The translations under genes and the position numbers were made by a program. DNA of 64,000 bases. Origin: Glaciecola sp041380235. Lineage in GTDB: Bacteria; Pseudomonadota; Gammaproteobacteria; Enterobacterales; Alteromonadaceae. Where the stretch lies: assembly GCF_041380235.1 (NCBI RefSeq), contig NZ_JBGIYY010000011.1:1-64000 (forward strand), written 5' to 3'. A model generated the notes under the pieces. That model made no database searches and had not been told where the DNA came from. It saw only the letters and a list, made by a program, of their open reading frames with translations. Positions 52,978 to 63,199 of the stretch are shown piece by piece (within the stretch, counting starts at the first letter, position 1; each line of letters starts with the position of its first letter).

Positions 52978-55900
52978 CTAGGTAGCATAAACACTTTGCC
53001 CTTTACCAGGGTACTTTTCATATATGTGCATATAGACTTCACTACAAGTCTTAGGCCATAAGTCGTCGTTATATGATTCAGGCAAGCTATCTAATACTTC
53101 TTCAATCATATTTTTCACTCTGGCCTTAGTTCGCTGTTTTTTACGCCAGTCGATAACTAAAATATCCTGCATTTTCACAGTTAACTCTTTGGCTATCTCT
53201 TTAACCTGTGATCGTTCTTTATCGGTTAACGGTGCGTCTTGAATCATCAAATCATATACCGCCAACTCTTCTTCTGTTAAGCCCTCCCGAACGGTGCGTT
53301 TTTCTTCATGCTCTAAGTCATTAATAAACTCTTTCAAACGATTAAAGAACTCTTCAGCGGTATAAGCCCCTAGGTTATATTCCTCAACTAAATCTAAAAA
53401 CTTTTGTTGTAAATCTTGGCGGGCTTTATTTTTTAATACCATTGGCTGTAGCTTACGCTCAATAAGATTTTTTAGACGCTCTGCATCAGATTGTTTAGGT
53501 TTTTCAATCTTAGCAACCATGGTAGCTAGCGCATCAAAATCAATTTCCGCAATATTAATAGGTTCAGGTAAATTACTCTTAATTTCAATTGTTGAAATCG
53601 ACTCATCAAGCAGTTCATTAACTTGATTACGCACAACATCGAGTACATCCTCATCATCAATTGATAAACCAGATTTCAAACGCATTTGAGAATAAATAAT
53701 ATTAATAGCGATTCGATAAGGTACATATTGATTTGCACTATCATCAGGCATTATCGCTTTAAATATACGGTTTATTTGACGAAGAAATGCGGTAAATTCA
53801 TCTTTGTTTTTAGGGTCTAGAAGAATTTCACTAGCGTTATCTAATAAAGACAGCTTGGTAAAGCCATCAGCCGGCGCTGAAACTATGCCGGCTAAATTTA
53901 TATCCTTAGCATTTAAAAACACTAGTAACTCACCAATGGCAGTGCCAAGTGCTGTTACCAGTTCTGATTTATCTTTAGCAGGACTGTCTACGTGGTAACC
54001 AGCGGAACCTGCAGCGACACCGCCACCGTACATACCTAATGCTTGCTGGAGAGAGCTAAAAATATTGATGTAGTCAACAATTTGTCCAGCAGACTTGCCT
54101 TCATACACACGGTTCGCGCGAGCAATGGTTTGCATTAACGTATGACTTTTTAACGGTTTGTCTAAATAAAGTGTAGAAACCGCTGGTGCATCAAAGCCGG
54201 TTAACCACATGGCACAAACGAACACTATTCTTAAGTTATCTTGTGGGTCTTTAAACTTTTCATCCATTTTTTCTTTTAAGAAACGTTCACGATGTGGTTT
54301 GTAACTCAGACCTTTCTTAGCGAGGCGTTCATCATCATTTTGTCCACCAGATACAACAACAGCCATATCAATTGATGTCATATGATCTATTTGAAAGTTT
54401 AGCTTATTTAAACGACTCCCGTTGGCTACCTTAGCTTGCGCTTTTAAGCTGGTTAACTTGGTTTTCCAAGCAGCCTGAACTTTGTCATACATTTTTATCG
54501 TGGTTGCTTTATCAATAGAAACAACCATGGCTTTGCCTAGCATGCCATTAGAAAAAGGTGCACGATTAATATAGTGTTCAACTAAGTCTTTAGCGACAGT
54601 TTCCAAGCGGTCATCACGAGTAATGATGTGATACGCTTTGGAGAATTCCGTTTCTAAACGGGCTTCCTGCTCCTCTGTTAAATCTGCCTCATCTAATATC
54701 TCAGCTATCTCATCACCAATATCTTCATTCGCTAGTGAGACTTCTGGCACTCGGTTTTCATAATACAGAGGTAAAGTTGCACCATCGTCAACCGCATCCG
54801 AAAAATTATAAATACTGATGTAATCACCAAACACTTCTTGTGTTTTAGCCTCTCCTGCAAGCAACGGAGTGCCCGTAAAAGCCATAAACGAGGCGTTGGG
54901 CATAGCGTTACGCATATTCATCGCTAAAGAGTCGTATTGGCTTCTGTGGGCTTCGTCAGTGATAACAATAATGTCGTCACGTTCAGACAAAATAGGATAA
55001 TTTCCCTTTTCGTCTCCTTTAAACTTTTGAATTAAGGTAAATACAAAGCGGTGGTCTTCTCCAAGCAATAATTTTAATTGCGCGCCCGAGTCTGCTTGAC
55101 AGTTTTCGGTAACAATTCCCGCCGCATTAAAGGTTTTATAAATTTGATCATCAAGGTCGGTTCTGTCAGTAACTAGAACAAACGTCCAGTTACCAGTATA
55201 TTTTCGGAAGGCTTTTTTACAGAAAAACACCATTGAAAAACTTTTACCGCTGCCTTGTGTGTGCCAGAACACCCCCAACTGACCAGCATTAGCTGAACTG
55301 GCACGTTGTTTAACATTAGTTAGGCCTGACAAGGCTTGGTTAACACCAAGATATTGATGATACTTAGCAATGATTTTTATAGTTTGTTTAGTTTTTACAA
55401 ACAATACGTAGTTTTCAATAATATCGAGTAGCCGGTTTTGCTCACATACCCCGCGAATAACAACTTCTAAACTAACCCTTCGCTCTTCAGATTCACTTTC
55501 AATTTTCTTCCATTCAGCAAAATGTTCCCATTGGCTTGATATAGAACCAACCTTAGACTGCACGCCGTTTGATAAAAGAATTAATTGATTAAAAGTGAAT
55601 AACTGGGGAATAGTTTTACGGTAATCGGCAAGGTTTTCTTTGTAAGCGGTCAATAAGTTCTTGTGGCTCGCTTTTAGCTCCACAAAAACAAGAGGAAGGC
55701 CATTAACAAAGCCAAGTAAATCAGGTCGGCGTGTTTCAATTTCACCTGTGATGCTCATTTGGCTACAAAGTAAAAAGTCATTGTTACCGGAGTTTGACCA
55801 ATCTATATACTGAACAACGCAGTCTTCTTCATCTTCAGCATTCGTTTTATAAACGTATCCATTGGTTAATAACTCATAAACTTCTTCATTAGCTGCTATT

Positions 55901-56190
55901 GCCGTCATAGCGCTTCTATCGCGAGCTATTTCGTCAATGGCTTCTTGAATTATCAATGGGCTAATATTAGGATTTAGCTTTAGTAGTGCAACATTTAATC
56001 GAGCAAATAAAACAACGTCATTGCGAGTTTCTCTTCCGAAAAACATTGGGTTATTGACCAAAGACTCATCATTCTCTAAGTCAAAAACAGAGCCAAAAAC
56101 CTCATCCCAGCAAGTCACTGTTTCCCAGTGTAAATCTGAGAATAACTGGATCGCAGGTCGTTCTACTAAAGCATCTTCCGTGTAGGACAT
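52978..56190 (-). CDS. hsdR: Type I restriction endonuclease subunit R
   Basis: The motor and nuclease subunit that translocates DNA and cuts at a distance. The N-terminal PD-(D/E)xK nuclease has D157 and E171-x-K173 (RPDLLGF...VFVELKAS). The SF2 motor shows Walker A TQGSGKS (about 311-317), DEAH in VITDEAHRSQYD, FTGTPL, and the distal TIARANRVYEGK motif. The C-terminal ~230 residues are helical for binding the methylase. The length (1070) is usual. It is the last gene of the operon, 12 bases after herA. Confidence 0.95.
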   Translation of the reverse strand: MSYTEDALVERPAIQLFSDLHWETVTCWDEVFGSVFDLENDESLVNNPMFFGRETRNDVVLFARLNVALLKLNPNISPLIIQEAIDEIARDRSAMTAIAANEEVYELLTNGYVYKTNAEDEEDCVVQYIDWSNSGNNDFLLCSQMSITGEIETRRPDLLGFVNGLPLVFVELKASHKNLLTAYKENLADYRKTIPQLFTFNQLILLSNGVQSKVGSISSQWEHFAEWKKIESESEERRVSLEVVIRGVCEQNRLLDIIENYVLFVKTKQTIKIIAKYHQYLGVNQALSGLTNVKQRASSANAGQLGVFWHTQGSGKSFSMVFFCKKAFRKYTGNWTFVLVTDRTDLDDQIYKTFNAAGIVTENCQADSGAQLKLLLGEDHRFVFTLIQKFKGDEKGNYPILSERDDIIVITDEAHRSQYDSLAMNMRNAMPNASFMAFTGTPLLAGEAKTQEVFGDYISIYNFSDAVDDGATLPLYYENRVPEVSLANEDIGDEIAEILDEADLTEEQEARLETEFSKAYHIITRDDRLETVAKDLVEHYINRAPFSNGMLGKAMVVSIDKATTIKMYDKVQAAWKTKLTSLKAQAKVANGSRLNKLNFQIDHMTSIDMAVVVSGGQNDDERLAKKGLSYKPHRERFLKEKMDEKFKDPQDNLRIVFVCAMWLTGFDAPAVSTLYLDKPLKSHTLMQTIARANRVYEGKSAGQIVDYINIFSSLQQALGMYGGGVAAGSAGYHVDSPAKDKSELVTALGTAIGELLVFLNAKDINLAGIVSAPADGFTKLSLLDNASEILLDPKNKDEFTAFLRQINRIFKAIMPDDSANQYVPYRIAINIIYSQMRLKSGLSIDDEDVLDVVRNQVNELLDESISTIEIKSNLPEPINIAEIDFDALATMVAKIEKPKQSDAERLKNLIERKLQPMVLKNKARQDLQQKFLDLVEEYNLGAYTAEEFFNRLKEFINDLEHEEKRTVREGLTEEELAVYDLMIQDAPLTDKERSQVKEIAKELTVKMQDILVIDWRKKQRTKARVKNMIEEVLDSLPESYNDDLWPKTCSEVYMHIYEKYPGKGQSVYAT

Positions 56191-56202
56191 AAAACTACTC
56201 CG

Positions 56203-57933
56203 CTACTGAATATTTTGCTTACGCCAATTATCAATGGCTGTGGTTAATCTATTGGCGGGTGCCGCTTCTTGCCACTCATCCCAAAAATCGACAGTACCAC
56301 TATTTGGCTTGTTTATTGGTTCATCTATTCTAATTCGACTTGGTAACAAACAAGCATCCCCAACAACCAATGCTTCACCTGTATCTAATGTAGGAAGTAT
56401 ATCGCTAAAGCCACCTAAACTATCCGGTAATAATTTTCTTACAACAGACTGATCATCAGAATTAGTCAATCGCATTGATATAAAATTACTGCACTGACTA
56501 AGCATTGTTTTATTCACTTCTGAAGGACGTTGGCTAATAACAACAAGGCTAACACCATACTTTCGTCCTTCTTTAGCAATACGTTCAAAAATAGCTAAAG
56601 AAATATCATCAGAAGCTCCTGTTGCACTTCGTTGAGGCATATACAAATGAGCTTCATCACACATCAATGCTACAGGATGTCTTAAATCAGATGGTGTCCA
56701 CTGTTGTAAAGAAAAAGCAATTCTAGCAACCAAAGATACAATCAGAGGTAATATATCTGATGGTACTTCAGAGAAGTTTATTATTTTAATTCCCCCTGTG
56801 CCATTCTCTGCTGTACTGCCCATTAGCGCAGTTGTTAAATTTTCAAGCCAATTGAATTGTAATGTATCAGCGCCCCCTTGGAAGAGGAAACCAAGTCTTC
56901 TGTCAGACAGTTTGTTTTCTAGTCGGGCGATCATACGACTTAATTTGCCGTTGAACTCACCTGCTTTTGTTGTGTTTGGTTTAGCACCTGGTACTTGCTC
57001 TGTATTGATAGAAATGAGTTCTTCAATTAATAGCTGTATATCAAACGGTACGGGGCTATCTATCGTAAAATTATCAAGCACAGCTGTATGGCCGCCATCA
57101 GTAAGATATTTTTGCTTTGCTGCATTCACTTCTCTTGACATAATCATTGCTTGGTTAGGAGCATTTTGATCGCTTCGATCTACAAACATAGAAACCAGCG
57201 CTTCATATGATAACAACCAATATGGTAAGTAAATCACACCATCATTTAATGTGCGACCAGCTTCAATATCAGCAGGCCCTGCTACTTTAAAATGTTTAAT
57301 TCCAGCTTGATTTAGTGGTTCATACTCACCATGCAAATCAAAAACTAGCGCATTAGCTGTCTCTAGATTTGCCATCTGTTCAATAATTTTTGCTGTTGTC
57401 CAAGATTTACCTGAACCTGTGCTACCGCCAATAAAAGCATGTCGCTGGAAAAACTTATTTCCATTTAAGTATGCTGTGGCTTGATTATCTAAGGTATATT
57501 GCCCAAGGGTTAAAGATGCAGCTTCATTGCCAACCCTAGATAGAATGCGCATGAAACCTGTTAAATTATCACCTTCTAAGGCAAAACAGTTTGCATCGAT
57601 TTCAGGTACACTTTCTAAAGTTCTTCTAAATACATTTGACTCAGCACCATCACGGTTTAAGAATGTGCCAATTAATGCGACCTTGCATAAATTTAATTCA
57701 TTTGGCTCTTCAGGATCATTACCATCTAATATTTCACCAGTTTTTTTCCTAGTAACCTGGCTTATTAACCCAATTAAATGTTGTCCTTGTTTACTACTCT
57801 GTAAAACGGCTAAACGATTTACTTGTAATCGTTTTAATAGCTCAGCGTTATCAACTTCTACAATTACTGTTGTTGTATCAACCGATATCACTTTACCTAA
57901 AGCGTCATGGTCGGAATAATTAAATAGTGGCAT
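56203..57933 (-). CDS. HerA-like ATPase (DUF87) of a SIR2-HerA module
   Basis: A FtsK/HerA-family hexameric ATPase of 576 residues. An N-terminal HAS-barrel (about 10-90), Walker A GSTGSGKS at 170-177, Walker B ALMCDEAHLYM at about 420, and a downstream arginine-finger region (SQRPSEVNKTMLSQC) are visible. HerA-SIR2 pairs form a complex in which HerA activates or is required by the NAD-consuming SIR2 subunit (known for the SIR2-HerA/Nezha antiphage system). It is separated by 9 bases from SIR2. Confidence 0.88.
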   Translation of the reverse strand: MPLFNYSDHDALGKVISVDTTTVIVEVDNAELLKRLQVNRLAVLQSSKQGQHLIGLISQVTRKKTGEILDGNDPEEPNELNLCKVALIGTFLNRDGAESNVFRRTLESVPEIDANCFALEGDNLTGFMRILSRVGNEAASLTLGQYTLDNQATAYLNGNKFFQRHAFIGGSTGSGKSWTTAKIIEQMANLETANALVFDLHGEYEPLNQAGIKHFKVAGPADIEAGRTLNDGVIYLPYWLLSYEALVSMFVDRSDQNAPNQAMIMSREVNAAKQKYLTDGGHTAVLDNFTIDSPVPFDIQLLIEELISINTEQVPGAKPNTTKAGEFNGKLSRMIARLENKLSDRRLGFLFQGGADTLQFNWLENLTTALMGSTAENGTGGIKIINFSEVPSDILPLIVSLVARIAFSLQQWTPSDLRHPVALMCDEAHLYMPQRSATGASDDISLAIFERIAKEGRKYGVSLVVISQRPSEVNKTMLSQCSNFISMRLTNSDDQSVVRKLLPDSLGGFSDILPTLDTGEALVVGDACLLPSRIRIDEPINKPNSGTVDFWDEWQEAAPANRLTTAIDNWRKQNIQ

Positions 57934-57942
57934 ACTTCCTCC

Positions 57943-58956
57943 TTAAAGAATTAAATTTAAATAACCATGTAATGTCCAATGGTCTTCGTCTACTGTGATG
58001 GGCGTATCAAGCAATGATGAATATATGATTGACTCATCGTCAAGGGAGCCTCGCTCTATTGCTATATAGTTTTCAATGCCACTTTCAAATAAAAATTTCT
58101 TAGTTGCATCACTTAACTGATATGTTATTACTGTAATGCTGGCTTTTTCCCTCAAACATTTTTGAATGAGTTTTTCTTGTATGTGTTGATCGTTAAACCC
58201 AAATCCAATTGCCAAATAACTATTAGCACTTTCCATTGCATGATCAGCCTTAGCAATAATGGTTCGAAATGGCTCTAAGTGAGTAATACGATATTTTTCT
58301 GTTCCTGGTGTAACTATTTGAGGAGTAAAATCATTAGGTATTTCCGTAACGTTACCGAACCCTACAACTTCGCTAGTATTAGACTTAAACCAATCAAGCG
58401 ACCCATGCACTTTCCAAATATTAACTACTCTCTCACACTGTAAGTATTCAGCCTCTTTTAGTAAGCGTCTAAAACCATGAGAAAAACCTGTATAATGGTG
58501 AAATCCTTCTTGTTCACATGAATACTCACCCAATCGATCATAGTTTGTCGTTATAATTTCAATAGATGTAGCGGTACTTTTAAAGTAGTCGGACAACAAG
58601 CGGCCTAAAGGGAAAAAATCACGTACATGCAAAGAATTATCAAAAACAGATAAATCTTCAGGCGTTATCAATGACCATGTATTTTTAACAACTTCTCCCG
58701 TCAACCTTTCTGACAAGTTGACTTGATGCAGTGCAGATTCTAAATCGACATTAGCATCAAGCAGAGCGACAAACTTATCCCATTCAATACATTCTTCCGG
58801 CTCTAAGGTGGAGTTATCCACGCTACTTTTAAGATGATCTGCTAATGCACCCATACCTGACATTCCAAAGGCTGCTGACGCTCCGCTGCCCAAGATAATT
58901 GCGGGAGATTGGGCATAATAACTTTGCGCCTGTTTGAAATAATCGAAAGTTGGCAT
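57943..58956 (-). CDS. SIR2-domain NADase-like effector
   Basis: A SIR2_2-type Rossmann protein of 337 residues. The NAD loop GSGAS lies at 23-27, TTNYD puts the conserved Asn at 138, and KVHGS puts the catalytic-position His at 184. The C-terminal segment (IGFGFNDQHI) is typical of SIR2-like defence effectors. Such proteins deplete NAD+ upon phage infection and block replication. It is inserted between hsdS (8-base gap) and herA, all on one strand, so it would be expressed with the restriction system. Confidence 0.85.
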   Translation of the reverse strand: MPTFDYFKQAQSYYAQSPAIILGSGASAAFGMSGMGALADHLKSSVDNSTLEPEECIEWDKFVALLDANVDLESALHQVNLSERLTGEVVKNTWSLITPEDLSVFDNSLHVRDFFPLGRLLSDYFKSTATSIEIITTNYDRLGEYSCEQEGFHHYTGFSHGFRRLLKEAEYLQCERVVNIWKVHGSLDWFKSNTSEVVGFGNVTEIPNDFTPQIVTPGTEKYRITHLEPFRTIIAKADHAMESANSYLAIGFGFNDQHIQEKLIQKCLREKASITVITYQLSDATKKFLFESGIENYIAIERGSLDDESIIYSSLLDTPITVDEDHWTLHGYLNLIL

Positions 58957-58964
58957 AAATATCC

Positions 58965-60215
58965 TTATAACTCTATTTGTCCAGAAATTAATTTAGGTAA
59001 CAGCATGTCGCGTTGTTGCTTAAGGTTTTCGTTTCTTTTTGAAAGATTGAAAATACTTTTAAACATCGGTTTAACCAATTCGGTAAATTCTTTCATTAAC
59101 TCTTTAGGCGGTACTGGCAAATAGCATGAAGCAAAGCAGTCGTTATGGACACGTTGACGGCCTGTTGCACCAGTCATGCTTTGAATGGCGTGTTCACGGA
59201 AATTATTGCTTCGAGATAGAAGATAAATAAATTCTGAACTTAAATATTCGCTTTCGCGCAATACAATAAACTCAGTAGAGCCAAAACCTACGGGTTGCTC
59301 TGGTGTTAAAAACTGAACATAGCCCGTTTTACCGTTTTGTAGGCAAGGGGTTATCCTCGCAAACAAAGTATCTCTATTAATAAATTTTGCACCGCTGTTG
59401 CCTGTTTTTTCGATAATATCACCAATAACCATCGAACCTTCAGATAATCCACTCATACCAACAAACGGTTTTTCGCCATCTTTCACTAACTTAGTTTTAG
59501 GGTTAATAGTGATTGCTTCAGCAGCACTTTTAACTTCCCAACCCTCAGGGATTTGACCTAGTGGCGAATCGATGAGTTTTGGTTTGCCGTCTGCTTCAAG
59601 GTTATCTTCATGGTTTGGGTAGCGAAAATTAACAAACCATTCGCGATAAAGTGATTGCGCCATGTCTTCTAAAATAGCGATACGGCGATTGTTGTTTTCG
59701 ATTAGGTTGTCGTAATTAGCTCTAGCTTTACTTATAAACTTCCTTGACGACTTGTCCGGGTACGGAATATCAAGATTGCCGATATCGACAGCACTAACAT
59801 TAGGTTGACCTGCACCAGCTCCAAGAGAATAAAGCTGTTGTTCAAATTCATCTAATGCTAAAACGCTAAATAGATATTCGGCAACAGAGTCATCTTCAAC
59901 CTTAGAGCGCACAATTCCAACACGTTGATTGACAATGTATTGCCCTTTTTGATTAATCATTTTACCAATTCGCCCTAAGCTACCTTGACCAGTCATAGCA
60001 ACTAAAATATCTTCTTTTTGTAATAGATATTTTTTTAGCCTTTCAGTAACCAAATTATTAGGTAAAAATTGATCGCATTGTTTAGATACTATTTTATCAT
60101 TTACGTTTTTAATTTTGACTACAGGGAGGCCTTCTTCGCCTAAGTCTTTACTCTTGAATGCATAGCCTGAAAACACTTCCGCGAGTTCATGTAACTTTTT
60201 GGATGCAAAAGTCAT
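58965..60215 (-). CDS. hsdS: Type I restriction specificity subunit S
   Basis: A two-domain DNA-recognition subunit (416 residues). Two target-recognition domains (about 1-165 and 205-380) are separated by a conserved helix (RRIAILEDMAQSLYREWFVNFRYP near 180-205) and a second helix ends the protein (KRNENLKQQRDMLLPKLISGQIEL). The recognition sequence cannot be deduced here. Its start overlaps the hsdM stop in TAATG. Confidence 0.93.
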   Translation of the reverse strand: MTFASKKLHELAEVFSGYAFKSKDLGEEGLPVVKIKNVNDKIVSKQCDQFLPNNLVTERLKKYLLQKEDILVAMTGQGSLGRIGKMINQKGQYIVNQRVGIVRSKVEDDSVAEYLFSVLALDEFEQQLYSLGAGAGQPNVSAVDIGNLDIPYPDKSSRKFISKARANYDNLIENNNRRIAILEDMAQSLYREWFVNFRYPNHEDNLEADGKPKLIDSPLGQIPEGWEVKSAAEAITINPKTKLVKDGEKPFVGMSGLSEGSMVIGDIIEKTGNSGAKFINRDTLFARITPCLQNGKTGYVQFLTPEQPVGFGSTEFIVLRESEYLSSEFIYLLSRSNNFREHAIQSMTGATGRQRVHNDCFASCYLPVPPKELMKEFTELVKPMFKSIFNLSKRNENLKQQRDMLLPKLISGQIEL

Positions 60216-61852
60216 TACAATGTTCCTAAAACTTTTACTACATTTTCAGAAATAGAAGCTTCTAATCCATGTGCCTCGGCATTCAATACTTCTAACTCTT
60301 CCTGTAATACCGTTAACTTAATAGCAAAGTCTTCATCACTTTCTTGCTCGCCATCAGCAACACCCACATAACGGCCAGGGTTCAGGCTATAACCTTGTTC
60401 AATGATTTCTTCTTTAGATGCTACTTTACAAAGGCCTGCAATATCTTGATAAGTAAGTTCTCCATTTTCATTAGCAAAGAAGCTTTCTAGTCCAAATTTA
60501 CTATCGTTACCTGCGTCAGGGTGAGTTTCAAGATAAGTATTATCAATATCTTTGCCACGGTATAAACGCACGATATTGGCGATAAAGTTAAGCTGCTCAC
60601 TGGTGTAATCACGCACAGCACGAGTCACTTGACGGAATATATGGCGAGCATCAATAAACAATACTTTGTCTTTGTTATGCACTGGTTTGTTTTTATCTAA
60701 AAACCATAAGGCACACGGTAAGGTTACGGTGTAGAAGAAGTTGCTTGAAACGGCAATCATGACATCAACGCCATCTTCTTCAATCAGCTTTTGACGGATC
60801 TCTTGCTCTGAGCCTCGCGCATCACTAGCCGAGTTTGCCATGACAAAACCTGCACGACCTTTTTGGTTAAGTGCTGAGTAAAACATTTGAATCCACAGGT
60901 AGTTGCCATTGTCGTTGCGTGGCATCCCATAAGGGAAACGGTGTTTATCACCATCTAAACGGTCTTTTTGAATTTCATTCACGTTAAATGGAGGGTTTGC
61001 CATCACAAAGTCAAATTGACCGTATTGTTTACCGTCAATGACTTCACCTTTCGCTAGCTCGAACGGGTCTTCGTAATAAGAGTTACCTTCTCGGATATCA
61101 CCTTGTAAACCATGAACAGCAAGGTTCAGCTTAGATAAACGAACGGTATCGCCTGTTTTTTCTTGCCCGAACACAGACAACTCATCAGAGGCATCTTTAT
61201 TATGTTTTGCAACAAAATCGGCAGAGCTGATAAACATGCCACCACTACCACAAGCGGGATCAAAGACCTTACCGTGGTAAGGTTCAATTACTTCAGTAAT
61301 TAACTTTACTAATGCTGAGGGCGTGAAGAACTCACCACCACCTTGACCTTCAGTTTTAGCAAATTCATTAAGAAAGTATTCGTAAATACGGCCAAATATA
61401 TCTGAACCAAGGCTAAAGTCGATATCGTTAAAGTTTTTCAGCAAACTTTTGAGTATGTCGTTTTCAAAGCGAGTAAAGGTTTTAGGTAGTGCATCTTTAA
61501 TGGCTTCGTTGTCTGCTTCTAGCGCTTTCATAGCGTTATTAACATTAACGCCTATATTTGAACCTTCAGGTAATGCTAATAAATTAGAGTAAAGCGCATC
61601 ATCCGGCACATACATCGCACCCTCTGCTTGGATCTTCGACTTGATGTCTCCACCGCTACGGCGACGAGAGCTAGTTTGTTCTTCAATTTTATTTTTTGCT
61701 AACGTAAAACGGTATTCCGCATACTTGAGGAAAATTAACCCCAGTATTGGTCGGGAGTATTCTTGCGCAGTTAAGCCAGTGTTGGCACGTAATGAATCTG
61801 CTGCTGACCATAATCGTTTTTCTAATTCTTCTATCTTTTTAAAATCTGCCAT
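60215..61852 (-). CDS. hsdM: Type I restriction modification methylase subunit M
   Basis: N6-adenine DNA methyltransferase (545 residues). The HsdM N-terminal helical domain (1-145) precedes GGGEFFTP (171-178), SAM motif I DPACGSGGMF (198-207) and catalytic NPPF at 286-289, all intact. It is coupled to hsdS. A 72-base gap separates it from the methylase-like gene upstream, the largest gap inside this operon and a possible internal promoter. Confidence 0.95.
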   Translation of the reverse strand: MADFKKIEELEKRLWSAADSLRANTGLTAQEYSRPILGLIFLKYAEYRFTLAKNKIEEQTSSRRRSGGDIKSKIQAEGAMYVPDDALYSNLLALPEGSNIGVNVNNAMKALEADNEAIKDALPKTFTRFENDILKSLLKNFNDIDFSLGSDIFGRIYEYFLNEFAKTEGQGGGEFFTPSALVKLITEVIEPYHGKVFDPACGSGGMFISSADFVAKHNKDASDELSVFGQEKTGDTVRLSKLNLAVHGLQGDIREGNSYYEDPFELAKGEVIDGKQYGQFDFVMANPPFNVNEIQKDRLDGDKHRFPYGMPRNDNGNYLWIQMFYSALNQKGRAGFVMANSASDARGSEQEIRQKLIEEDGVDVMIAVSSNFFYTVTLPCALWFLDKNKPVHNKDKVLFIDARHIFRQVTRAVRDYTSEQLNFIANIVRLYRGKDIDNTYLETHPDAGNDSKFGLESFFANENGELTYQDIAGLCKVASKEEIIEQGYSLNPGRYVGVADGEQESDEDFAIKLTVLQEELEVLNAEAHGLEASISENVVKVLGTL

Positions 61853-61924
61853 TTTTATAATCCTTCTATAATTCCCTTTATCTAAGGGTAATGTATCAAA
61901 TACGAGTTTAAATATAAGCCTATC

Positions 61925-63199
61925 TTATTGATATTTAGCGAGTAACAATGCCAACTTTTGTTGAGATTGTTCAAAATCAGCTTGATGGCTTTTTAATGTT
62001 TTTAGTTCTTGGACGATATCTAACTCTCTAACTTCAAATGTTCTCGCTATATATCTTGAAATACTTAGTTCATTATTTTGCTGTCTAATTTCAGGCATAA
62101 ATACAGTTTTATAACGCTCGTCATCAGCAAGCTTTCCTGCCGCTAAATCAGCGATTAAAGCGGCATTTTCTTCTGAAATAGTTATACGATTTTTGTTGCT
62201 TGAACCTATTTCACTGGCGTCAACGAATACCACTGGTGAACCTGCTGGTTTATTTTTATTTAGCACCAAAATAACAGGAGGAATGCCTGTGCTATCTAGA
62301 ACATTTGCGGGCAAACCAATGACAGTCTCTAGTAACTCGTTTTCTAGTAAATATTCCCTTACTTTTGCATCGTAACCACCCCGAAACAAAAAGCCTTGAG
62401 GTAGTAAAATGTAACCTTTACCCGTTTCATTTAATTTACTTAAGGCTTGTTGTATCCATAAACTGTCACCTGCGGATGCTGATACAGCATTACCTGTAGG
62501 CACTTGGATAAAAGGAGACTCCGCAAGTCTACGACGTTCATCAGCGCCAAATTTTAAAGAGAATGGCGGCTCCATAACTACAAGATCAAACTGTTGCTTA
62601 TATCCAAAGGCCGACTCTAAAAGCGAGTCACCAGCAACTAGCTTAAAATCTTTACCTTCTAAGGTTAATAAACGATATGCAGTAACATAAGTGCTATGAC
62701 TTTTTTCCTCTAGAAAAAGCGCCTCGGCATTTAAACTAGATGCTAACCTTGCTAAGCCACAAGCGCCGTCATACAAAGTTTTCTTACTACAGGCACCGAC
62801 GAGAGCAGTGAAAACTCTTTCCATGTTCAAGTTGGCTGAATCTGCAGAGTGCCTGCCAAGTGTCTGAGAACTCAACTCTCTTAGAGCGCTAGCAAGAACA
62901 TTAAAGTTTGTAATAGTCGCAATATAATTAACAACATGGTTAATTATCTTTCCGTCAATTCTATAATGCTCTGGTGCTGTGCATACTTCCGTTGGGTGCA
63001 TCTCTTCTAGCACCTTTCCTGCTTCTATAAGCATGTCTAGCTGCTTAGCATGACCGCTATTTACAATGATTTGGAATGAATCAGGATTTTCTTTTGCAAT
63101 AAAAGCCACATAAGAAATCAACTCTAATGTATGTGGTATTTCCATTGAGCCGCGACTACTGTCCATTAGATTCCATAACTGTTTTGTTAAACTTTCCAT
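61925..63199 (-). CDS. N6-methylase-like protein with EPPF in place of NPPF
   Basis: Related to HsdM but shorter (424 residues) and divergent. The SAM motif I is YDGACGLA (143-150) where HsdM has DPACGSGG, and the catalytic tetrapeptide is EPPF (210-213). Glu is not among the usual D/N/S residues at this position, so methyl transfer is doubtful; SAM or DNA binding may persist. I set the start at 63199, where the ATG overlaps the stop of the half-HsdS gene (TAATG), excluding 11 upstream codons. It probably partners that gene. Confidence 0.75.
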   Translation of the reverse strand: MESLTKQLWNLMDSSRGSMEIPHTLELISYVAFIAKENPDSFQIIVNSGHAKQLDMLIEAGKVLEEMHPTEVCTAPEHYRIDGKIINHVVNYIATITNFNVLASALRELSSQTLGRHSADSANLNMERVFTALVGACSKKTLYDGACGLARLASSLNAEALFLEEKSHSTYVTAYRLLTLEGKDFKLVAGDSLLESAFGYKQQFDLVVMEPPFSLKFGADERRRLAESPFIQVPTGNAVSASAGDSLWIQQALSKLNETGKGYILLPQGFLFRGGYDAKVREYLLENELLETVIGLPANVLDSTGIPPVILVLNKNKPAGSPVVFVDASEIGSSNKNRITISEENAALIADLAAGKLADDERYKTVFMPEIRQQNNELSISRYIARTFEVRELDIVQELKTLKSHQADFEQSQQKLALLLAKYQ